Below the pieces are notes generated by a model. That model did no database searches and had not been told where the DNA came from. It saw nothing but the letters and a program-made list of their open reading frames with translations. Positions 58,536-64,000 of a DNA stretch of 64,000 nt are shown piece by piece (position 1 is the stretch's first letter; every line of letters starts with the position of its first letter). The stretch is from an uncultured Exiguobacterium sp. (GTDB lineage Bacteria > Bacillota > Bacilli > Exiguobacteriales > Exiguobacteriaceae), in assembly GCA_913775715.1 (NCBI GenBank), contig CAJYMC010000004.1, forward strand, positions 62,001 to 126,000, read 5' to 3'. The position numbers and the translations under genes are program-made.

Positions 58536-59083
58536 ACTGGTGTCCGTCGTACAGGACGGATCCGCATCCGGTACAGCACGAGTGTGAACATCGTAAGTGT
58601 CGAGACAACGTACCAAATCGTCGTGAACAACGTTCCGGTATCCGTGCCGATAAATAAACCATGCGCTGTCATCAATAGCCAGGCAGGTAAGACGAGCCAG
58701 TGCGTCAATTTCCAAAGCGTCTTGCCTAACGTCTCCTTCAAAAAATCCGAAGTTACAAGAACGAACCCGAATAAGTAGAGACTGATTGTTCCGAACGCAT
58801 TCCAAAGCGGTTCATAAGAAGCCTGTCCCGGAATCAGGACCTCGAAGATTGTCAGTGGTGCGTAGGTATCCACAATGATGAGTGTCGCATGAAGGACGAT
58901 CGCGAGTAACCCTGCCCAACCACTATATAAGTGCACGTGATGTAATCGTGCTTTTTGTTTTTTGAGAGCTGGGTAGGAACCGAGCAATCCAGCTAAGACA
59001 GAAATCGTCATGAAGAAGTGGCCACTTAACCCGCTCAAGCGGATCATCGTCCATGTCGAGAATAACCATTTCATCCAGTCCAT
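58511..59083 (-). CDS. Ferric-reductase-like transmembrane cytochrome b protein
   Basis: 190 residues, about five or six membrane helices with histidines spaced as haem ligands (GLSGHFFMT, LHHVHLYSGW, IVLHATLII, LTHWLVLP, TAHGLFIG). This is the ferric reductase / MsrQ-like cytochrome b fold without an attached FAD/NAD domain. It would carry electrons across the membrane. It overlaps apbE by 13 bases and is the last gene of a redox operon. Its terminator stem overlaps its stop region. Confidence 0.82.
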   Translation of the reverse strand: MDWMKWLFSTWTMIRLSGLSGHFFMTISVLAGLLGSYPALKKQKARLHHVHLYSGWAGLLAIVLHATLIIVDTYAPLTIFEVLIPGQASYEPLWNAFGTISLYLFGFVLVTSDFLKETLGKTLWKLTHWLVLPAWLLMTAHGLFIGTDTGTLFTTIWYVVSTLTMFTLVLYRMRIRPVRRTPVKERSVVR

Positions 59084-59961
59084 ATCTCACTCACTCCTTT
59101 CCGTTCGCTTCGCCATTCTCCTGTAGTATCTAACATCAGCAATCGTCCTTTCGGAAACCAACGAAACAGCTTTTCTTGACGTTCTGCTTCTGTCATCTGA
59201 AAAGCAAGCTTCGTCATGACTTCCGCTTCATAGAGTTGTGGAGCAGACGCCGTCACTTGAAGAATCGGACTTCTTGTCGGACGTCCTGTTCGTCCATCTA
59301 ACAAATGATGCTGGGTCTGGTCCCTCGTCTTCCACGATCGATAGACGCGGTTTGATGTCGCGACCGCACCTTGTCGCAACTGCACATCAGCGACACGCTG
59401 TTCGGTCTCTGGGTGCGTGATCGTAATATTCCATGGTTTCTCCTCGGACCAGACGATGACATCGCCTCCCGCTTCAATCAATCCACGATTCCAGTTTTTT
59501 CGGAGGCGTTGCGCTGCGATCATCGCTGCGGCACCTTTTCCGATACCACCTAAATCGATAAAACCGCCCCCCACTCGGGTCACGTCACACCCTTCAATGA
59601 TGAATGGTGCGATTTCTGGTGGAGCCGCTTCTTCATAAGCGATGGCTTGCGTGAAAGGAAACGATTGCCGGTAACCATTGGCTTGTTGTTGCGCTAATAG
59701 GAACGGAGAAAAATAACGTTCCGTCTGTTCGAAGTATCGTGTGGCACGAGCCAATAAACGGGCTAACGGCAAGGACACCGATAACGTATCTCCGATCCGT
59801 AAACGATTCAATCGACTGACTTCACTTTGCTCATCAAAGCGTGACCACTGTCGATCCACATAATGAAAAAAGCGAACGAGCTCCTCCCACTCTGCTTCAT
59901 CAATCGGCTGATCCGTCACGAATCGCACCTGATTATGCATCGCATACAATTGTCGCTCCAT
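59071..59961 (-). CDS. apbE: FAD:protein FMN transferase, ApbE family
   Basis: 296 residues. It attaches FMN from FAD to Thr/Ser of target proteins. Motifs: FIDLGGIGKGAAA near residue 135, LIEAGGDVIVW, and the metal/flavin block HHLLDGRTGRPTRS near 216. No signal peptide or lipobox, so it acts in the cytoplasm unless exported otherwise. A GGAGGAGG-type site precedes ATG. The neighbours are a ferric-reductase-like cytochrome and an acidic anchored protein; no obvious FMN-binding (DxxxSGAT) target lies in the window. Confidence 0.92.
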   Translation of the reverse strand: MERQLYAMHNQVRFVTDQPIDEAEWEELVRFFHYVDRQWSRFDEQSEVSRLNRLRIGDTLSVSLPLARLLARATRYFEQTERYFSPFLLAQQQANGYRQSFPFTQAIAYEEAAPPEIAPFIIEGCDVTRVGGGFIDLGGIGKGAAAMIAAQRLRKNWNRGLIEAGGDVIVWSEEKPWNITITHPETEQRVADVQLRQGAVATSNRVYRSWKTRDQTQHHLLDGRTGRPTRSPILQVTASAPQLYEAEVMTKLAFQMTEAERQEKLFRWFPKGRLLMLDTTGEWRSERKGVSEIWTG

Positions 59962-59972
59962 CTTCCTCCTCC

Positions 59973-60281
59973 TTACCTCGAATGGCTGGATTGACCATCG
60001 CTCGACCCACCCGGTTGACTGAATCCAGACGATTCATCGCCTTGCCATTGACCCTCATCGTCACCTTCGTAATATCCGTCATCCCCTTCGTATTCGCCTT
60101 CATCATCGCTATATTGATTTCCTTGAGATGGTAATGTCGTATCATTTGAGTACGTATCTCCTGTTGAGACAGGTGTCGTCGAGGTATCGCTCGAGCTGAC
60201 ACTTAATTGACCAATCGCGAGTCCGATGAAGACGGAACTGCTGAGCCCGACAAGCCATTTCGCAAATGGTTTTGGTTTCAT
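59973..60281 (-). CDS. Membrane-anchored acidic Ser/Asp/Gly-rich protein
   Basis: 102 residues from ATG 60281 after GGGAGAGGAAAC; the open frame further upstream covers the regulatory box. One signal anchor (residues 8-25, WLVGLSSSVFIGLAIGQ) is followed by an extracellular tail rich in Ser/Thr, then Asp/Glu/Gly/Tyr (DDEGEYEGDDGYYEGDDEGQ) and Ser/Gly. It lies 11 bases upstream of apbE. The acidic repeats could bind metal ions or serve as a flexible extracellular spacer (inference). No known family. Confidence 0.82.
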   Translation of the reverse strand: MKPKPFAKWLVGLSSSVFIGLAIGQLSVSSSDTSTTPVSTGDTYSNDTTLPSQGNQYSDDEGEYEGDDGYYEGDDEGQWQGDESSGFSQPGGSSDGQSSHSR

Positions 60282-60325
60282 CTGTTTCCTCTCCCTTCTT
60301 GTTATGTTTACTGTATCGAAAAAAA

Positions 60326-60342
60326 CTGACAACTAACTGACG
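60326..60342 (-). promoter_or_regulatory. Response-regulator box in front of the redox operon
   Basis: On the minus strand CGTCAGTTAGTTGTCAG: two GTCAG units 11 bp apart, ending 45 bp before the ATG of the acidic protein gene. The same box (14 of 17 identical) precedes the DUF2231 gene at 62227-62243 in the same orientation to its target. OmpR-family regulators bind such repeats. Confidence 0.68.
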
Positions 60343-60381
60343 GCAACTATGGGATAATGAGAAAAAAGAGGAGCGATGTTC

Positions 60382-61059
60382 ATGCGGATTTTGGTGGCAG
60401 AAGATGATCAGCGCCTAGCTAAGATGTTACGGCTCCATTTGGAGCGGGCAGGATATCAAGTGGATGTCGCGCAGGATGGGGTGGAGGCGCTCCTTCAATG
60501 TCAGACGTATCGTTATGACTTACTCATCCTCGACTGGATGATGCCTCGTAAGAGCGGAATCGAAGTCGCTGCCACCTTAAGGCAAGAACAGTTTGAAGGT
60601 GGCATTTTAATGTTGACTGCTCGTGATACGGAAATCGATCTCGTTCATGGTCTAGACAGCGGAGCGGACGACTATCTCGTCAAACCATTTCAATCGAATG
60701 AATTACTGGCACGACTTCGCGCACTCAGTCGCCGCCAGCAAAAGGCGTTTATATCGACGGTCACCTTTCATGGACTTGTTCTCGATCTGTCATCACAAAC
60801 GATTTCCTATGAGCGACATCCAATCGATTTAACACGACGTGAATTTGAATTCCTTTCCTTACTACTCAGACGACCTGAACAAGTGATGAGCCGTGAATTA
60901 ATCATCGAGGTCGTGTGGGGGATTGGAGCTGATATTACGGATAACGCACTCGATGCGCTCGTTCGACTCGTTCGTAAAAAATTAGACGCGGTCGGTGCTC
61001 CTAATTTGATTCGAACAGTTCGTGGATTCGGTTATCGATTAGGTGATCCGCATGCTTGA
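60382..61059 (+). CDS. OmpR family response regulator
   Basis: 225 residues from ATG 60382, eight bases after AGGAG; an ATG six bases earlier is too close. Receiver with Asp51 (LLILDWMMPRKSG), Thr in LMLTARD and Lys in YLVKPFQS; winged helix with IDLTRREFEFLSLLL, the recognition helix DNALDALVRLVRKKL and the wing TVRGFGYRLG. Of the CusR/QseB-like subgroup. It is divergent from the redox operon and overlaps the kinase gene by eight bases. Confidence 0.95.
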   Translation: MRILVAEDDQRLAKMLRLHLERAGYQVDVAQDGVEALLQCQTYRYDLLILDWMMPRKSGIEVAATLRQEQFEGGILMLTARDTEIDLVHGLDSGADDYLVKPFQSNELLARLRALSRRQQKAFISTVTFHGLVLDLSSQTISYERHPIDLTRREFEFLSLLLRRPEQVMSRELIIEVVWGIGADITDNALDALVRLVRKKLDAVGAPNLIRTVRGFGYRLGDPHA

Positions 61060-62221
61060 ATCGATTCGAAAACGACTGACTTTACTATTCAGCGGCTCGT
61101 TTTTTTTAGTACTAGTTCTTATCCTAATCGGTGTATATGTTACGAACGCTCAATTACTCAATCAAATGGAATTCAATCAATTGAAGAGTATTTCTGATCG
61201 CGACATCTTCGAACGTATCGAACACGGAGAAGATCAGTTCGCGCGAAATCCGATTTACTTTCAGCTCCTTGATGCTTCAGGAAAGCAGCGGTATGCAAGT
61301 CTGCCGTCAGATGTCGAGCAAAAAACACTACGACGATTCCTAAGCTCGAATGATACGACGAAACAAGTCAAATGGGGCGATCGACATTTCTTACTATATC
61401 AACGTAACACGGAAGAAGGACGACTCCTTTTATTAAAGGATATCTCGTCGACGGCAGATACCTTACAACGATTGATTGCCGTCCTTGCAGGAATCGCCGT
61501 TCTTGCAACGATCGTCCTGACACTGATCGGATATGTCCTTGCGGGTCGAGCCGTCATTCCGGTACAACAAGCATTCGATCGCCAACGTCGTTTTACGTCC
61601 GATGCTTCACACGAACTCCGAACTCCTCTAACGATCGTCTATAGCGGGATTGAATTACTGGAAGTTGAGCCTCTTTCAAACGAAGGGCGAACGATTTTAG
61701 AGGACATCAAGGCGGAGACGGCAGGGATGCAGTATTTAGTCTCTGATTTACTGTTGCTGGCACGGGAAGGACAATCCTCATCGAAACAAGAACTGGATCT
61801 CAGTTCACTCGTTCAAAAGACTATCGAACGCTTTCAGCATGCCTATACGGATCGTGTCATCCACGCCTCAATCACGCCAAACTTAAAAATGAAAGGCGAT
61901 GCCCACCAACTGAATCGCTTATTGACGGTATTTCTTGAAAATGCTCTTGTTTACAGCGATGATGTCATCGATGTCTCATTACACGAAACCGCAACAGAAC
62001 GCCAGTTGACGATACAGGATCGCGGAATCGGAATCGCTTCCGACCAACAAGCCAAAATATTCGAGCGCTTTTATCGAGGGGACCATTCACGTCACGGAAC
62101 AGGGACGGGTCTCGGGTTATCGATCGCTCACTCTATCGTCGAGCAGCATGGCGGAACGATTTCTATTGATTCGACGCTCGGTGAAGGTACACGGTTCATC
62201 ATTCATTTCCCAACTCTTTAA
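61052..62221 (+). CDS. Membrane sensor histidine kinase
   Basis: 389 residues from ATG 61052 after AGGTG. TM1 (about 13-35), a short extracellular domain (about 36-130), TM2 (about 135-160), HAMP-like AGRAVIPVQQAFDRQRRF, HisKA with His187 (DASHELRTPLTIVYSG), and the HATPase boxes FLENALVYS, DRGIGIASDQ and GTGTGLGLSIA. Partner of the regulator at 60382. The pair lies between two copies of the proposed box, pointing to the redox operon and the DUF2231 gene as targets. Confidence 0.94.
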   Translation: MLESIRKRLTLLFSGSFFLVLVLILIGVYVTNAQLLNQMEFNQLKSISDRDIFERIEHGEDQFARNPIYFQLLDASGKQRYASLPSDVEQKTLRRFLSSNDTTKQVKWGDRHFLLYQRNTEEGRLLLLKDISSTADTLQRLIAVLAGIAVLATIVLTLIGYVLAGRAVIPVQQAFDRQRRFTSDASHELRTPLTIVYSGIELLEVEPLSNEGRTILEDIKAETAGMQYLVSDLLLLAREGQSSSKQELDLSSLVQKTIERFQHAYTDRVIHASITPNLKMKGDAHQLNRLLTVFLENALVYSDDVIDVSLHETATERQLTIQDRGIGIASDQQAKIFERFYRGDHSRHGTGTGLGLSIAHSIVEQHGGTISIDSTLGEGTRFIIHFPTL

Positions 62222-62226
62222 AACGG

Positions 62227-62243
62227 TGTCAGTTATCTGTCAG
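62227..62243 (+). promoter_or_regulatory. Response-regulator box in front of the DUF2231 gene
   Basis: TGTCAGTTATCTGTCAG: two TGTCAG hexamers 11 bp apart. A TATGCT (62265-62270) lies 21 bp downstream, so the box covers the -35, as expected for class II activation. Matches the box at 60326-60342. Confidence 0.68.
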
Positions 62244-62300
62244 ATAAGCAGGGTAAAGTGAAGCTATGCTTTACCATACTTATCTAAGGAGGTCTTCATC

Positions 62301-62714
62301 ATGTTAGGGAATGTACCGCTTCATCCGCTACTCGTCCACGCACCAATCGCACTTTTATTATTCGCAACGGTATTGTTACTCGTCAGTCTGAAATGGACGC
62401 AATTTAAATTGTTCGCCCTCTTCACGCTAGTCGTAGGTCTGATTTCTGGAGTCGCGGCCTATTTATCTGGAGACGGAGCAGAAGAATATGCACGAGGTAA
62501 CTTGAGTGCTGCTACGCATTCAGCAATTGAAAACCATGAACACTTTGCTTTATTCAGCCTTGTCGCCTTCGGTGTCTCGCTATTATTCCTCTTAGTCGGT
62601 TACCGCTCGAACAAAAAAATGTTTTTATTACTCAGTTTCGTCGTTGCGATCGTCGGTAGCGGACTACTTGCTTATACCGGTCATCTTGGTGGTCAGATGG
62701 TCTATGCTAAATAA
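62301..62714 (+). CDS. DUF2231 family membrane protein
   Basis: 137 residues with four membrane helices. N-terminal LHPLLVHAPIALLLFA and C-terminal YTGHLGGQMVYAK contain the conserved His residues of DUF2231, which are plausible haem or metal ligands as in other small cytochrome-like membrane proteins. Function is unknown. AGGAGG precedes ATG. It is its own unit directly after the two-component pair and carries the same promoter box as the ApbE/cytochrome operon. Confidence 0.88.
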   Translation: MLGNVPLHPLLVHAPIALLLFATVLLLVSLKWTQFKLFALFTLVVGLISGVAAYLSGDGAEEYARGNLSAATHSAIENHEHFALFSLVAFGVSLLFLLVGYRSNKKMFLLLSFVVAIVGSGLLAYTGHLGGQMVYAK

Positions 62715-62767
62715 AACAAGAGCCGGTCCATTTTCTCTTTTTACGAGAGAAATAGACCGGCTCTTTT
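62715..62767. terminator. Bidirectional terminator
   Basis: AAGAGCCGGTC-ATTT-CTCT / GAGA-AAAT-GACCGGCTCTTTTA, a long stem with small mismatches between DUF2231 and the converging helicase gene. Confidence 0.92.
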
Positions 62768-62780
62768 ATCTTGTTTCTTA

Positions 62781-64000
62781 TTACTTACGGTGTGCACGTC
62801 CCGGACGGCGGTTATTCGAACGACGTGTGTTTCCACGTCCTTCTGTCGTCTTCCGTGATCCTTTACTTTGGTCGTGCTGTGCGCGAATCGCCTCTTCAGA
62901 TAATTCGACGACGATCGGCGTGACCGAGATGTTCAATTCCCGCTCCATATCACGGAACGTCCGACCGTCTTTAGGTGTCACGATCGAGACTGCAATTCCG
63001 TCGTTCCCGGCACGTCCTGTCCGACCAATCCGGTGAACATAACTTTCGGCATCATCCGGTAAATCATAGTTGAAGACGTGTGTCACACCTGTCACATCGA
63101 GTCCACGGGAAGCGACGTCTGTTGCGATCAGGAATTGCGTTTTTCCTTGATAGAACTTCGCCATCGCTTTTTCTCGTTTTCCTTGCGTCAAACCACCATG
63201 CAATTCATCCGTCGGATATCCTTGCATCTGCATCTCTTCGTTTAATTTACTGACGCGACGTTGCGTACGGCAGAAAATGATGGCTGCGTATGGACGCATC
63301 TCGTCAAGCATCGTCCGTAGTGTCGCCTGCTTGCGACGATCCGTCGTCTCGACGACGAATTGCTCGATTGCTTCTACGGTGATACTTTCCGCTTCCACCT
63401 GTACTTCGACTGGGTTACGCAAATACGTTTTCGCGAGTTCTTCTACTTTCGGTGGCATCGTTGCGGATAACATGACGAATTGACGATCAACAGGTGCTGC
63501 CTCGATGATATCCTCAATTTCTGGCAAGAAACCGATTTGCAGCATTTGGTCCGCCTCATCTAAGACGAGTGTGCGTAATTCACCTAAGTCCAGTGTGCCG
63601 CGACCGACATGATCAAGAATCCGTCCCGGTGTACCGATGATGATTTGTGGCATCCGACCGAGTCGTTGAATCTGTTTAAAGACGTCTTGTCCGCCATATA
63701 CAGCAAGCGCACGGTACTGTTCCGTATTGCGAATCAGCTTATGTGTCTCATCGGCAATTTGACGCGCGAGTTCGCGTGTTGGTGCGACGATCAATGCTTG
63801 GACCGTTTGCGATTCGACATCGATTTGCTCAAGAATCGGTAAGAGAAACGCTAACGTTTTCCCTGTTCCGGTTTGTGCCTGTCCAATCAAATCACGTCCG
63901 TCAAGTAATGACGGAATCGCCTGTTCTTGAATGGGTGTCGGCTCCTTGATACCTTGCTTTTGTAATTTTTTTATCCACAGGTCACTGATGTGTAATGTTT
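62781..64000 (-). CDS. DEAD-box RNA helicase (5' end outside window)
   Basis: About 406 residues are visible, and the frame is still open at the window edge, so the start is missing by probably a few residues. The visible N-terminus has the Q-motif region (GIKEPTPIQEQAIP). Motif I is AQTGTGKT, Ia PTRELA, Ib TPGR, II LVLDEADQM, III SAT, V ATDVASRGLD and VI HRIGRTGRAG. The C-terminus is a short Arg/Gly/Ser-rich tail (RRSNNRRPGRAHRK) for RNA binding. This CshB/CshA-type enzyme helps ribosome assembly and mRNA turnover, often in the cold. Confidence 0.94.
   Translation of the reverse strand, partial: TLHISDLWIKKLQKQGIKEPTPIQEQAIPSLLDGRDLIGQAQTGTGKTLAFLLPILEQIDVESQTVQALIVAPTRELARQIADETHKLIRNTEQYRALAVYGGQDVFKQIQRLGRMPQIIIGTPGRILDHVGRGTLDLGELRTLVLDEADQMLQIGFLPEIEDIIEAAPVDRQFVMLSATMPPKVEELAKTYLRNPVEVQVEAESITVEAIEQFVVETTDRRKQATLRTMLDEMRPYAAIIFCRTQRRVSKLNEEMQMQGYPTDELHGGLTQGKREKAMAKFYQGKTQFLIATDVASRGLDVTGVTHVFNYDLPDDAESYVHRIGRTGRAGNDGIAVSIVTPKDGRTFRDMERELNISVTPIVVELSEEAIRAQHDQSKGSRKTTEGRGNTRRSNNRRPGRAHRK

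Noticed and set aside
61043..61051. GTG at 61043 as the kinase start
   Set aside because: It overlaps the AGGTG ribosome site; ATG 61052 has correct spacing.

Overview
The window looks like chromosomal DNA of a low-to-mid GC Gram-positive bacterium of the Bacilli, most like Exiguobacterium (inference from gene content and codon style; no rRNA gene is present to confirm it). Supporting signs are strong AGGAGG-type ribosome sites, frequent TTG/GTG starts, intrinsic terminators after almost every unit, CcpA-like cre sites, PRD antitermination, MhqR/AzoR, AdeR/Ald, the YojF/BshB2 bacillithiol pair and the queCDEF operon behind a preQ1 riboswitch. I see no rRNA, tRNA, prophage, insertion sequence or CRISPR array. 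About 70 genes are packed with short gaps. The first (1-217) and last (62781-64000) are cut by the window edges.

Layout. 1-3.4 kb: end of a membrane protein, a DUF485/solute symporter pair behind a PdhR/LldR-type palindrome, and a TauE/SafE exporter. 3.4-7.4 kb: alanine cluster (alsT, adeR, ald) in which one 17-bp palindrome lies on both sides of adeR. 7.5-14.4 kb: TPR protein, polyprenol/DAG kinase-like protein, DUF1836 protein, LOR/tubby-like protein, membrane-anchored Mrr-type nuclease domain, and a soluble multi-PAS kinase overlapping an extended-SDR reductase. 14.4-17.8 kb: KtrB potassium channel subunit, a small unknown protein and motAB. 17.9-23.7 kb: two leftward operons, DUF1499/mercuric-reductase-like flavoprotein/DUF420 and lipoprotein/response regulator/histidine kinase. 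23.8-29.5 kb: Cof phosphatase, ung, tagA, azoR with mhqR, a LacI regulator with a small partner gene, and a secreted NlpC/P60 hydrolase. 29.7-35.1 kb: RND efflux pump with its TetR regulator, proC, and a CBS-ACT protein. 35.4-41.7 kb: phosphate uptake (DUF47 + pit), pdxK, yojF-bshB2, queCDEF. 41.7-48.3 kb: sugar uptake, with one EIICB followed by an EEP-family hydrolase, and a second operon (EIIBC, antiterminator, fructokinase) with a cre-overlapped promoter and a RAT/terminator leader. 48.4-52.7 kb: lipase-like hydrolase, NCS2 permease, then an AT-rich block with a secreted orphan and a POT peptide transporter. 53-55.2 kb: a tightly coupled lipoprotein/glutathionylspermidine-synthase-like/NAD(P)-binding operon. 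55.3-58.5 kb: small proteins, an ABC-F ATPase and an esterase. 58.5-62.7 kb: a membrane redox cassette (acidic anchored protein, ApbE, ferric-reductase-like cytochrome) divergent from a two-component system, then a DUF2231 gene. 62.8-64 kb: DEAD-box RNA helicase.

The most rewarding observations are regulatory. A direct-repeat box (17 bp, 11-bp period) occurs once in front of the redox cassette and once in front of the DUF2231 gene, both in the same orientation to their targets, and so predicts the regulon of the two-component system between them. The adeR-flanking palindrome predicts AdeR autoregulation and ald activation. The PRD antiterminator appears to start at CTG, since no ATG/GTG/TTG lies in a suitable place. 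The three-gene, ATGA-coupled lipoprotein/GSP-synthase-like operon in a bacillithiol-type organism is the best candidate for an undescribed peptide-modification or envelope system.
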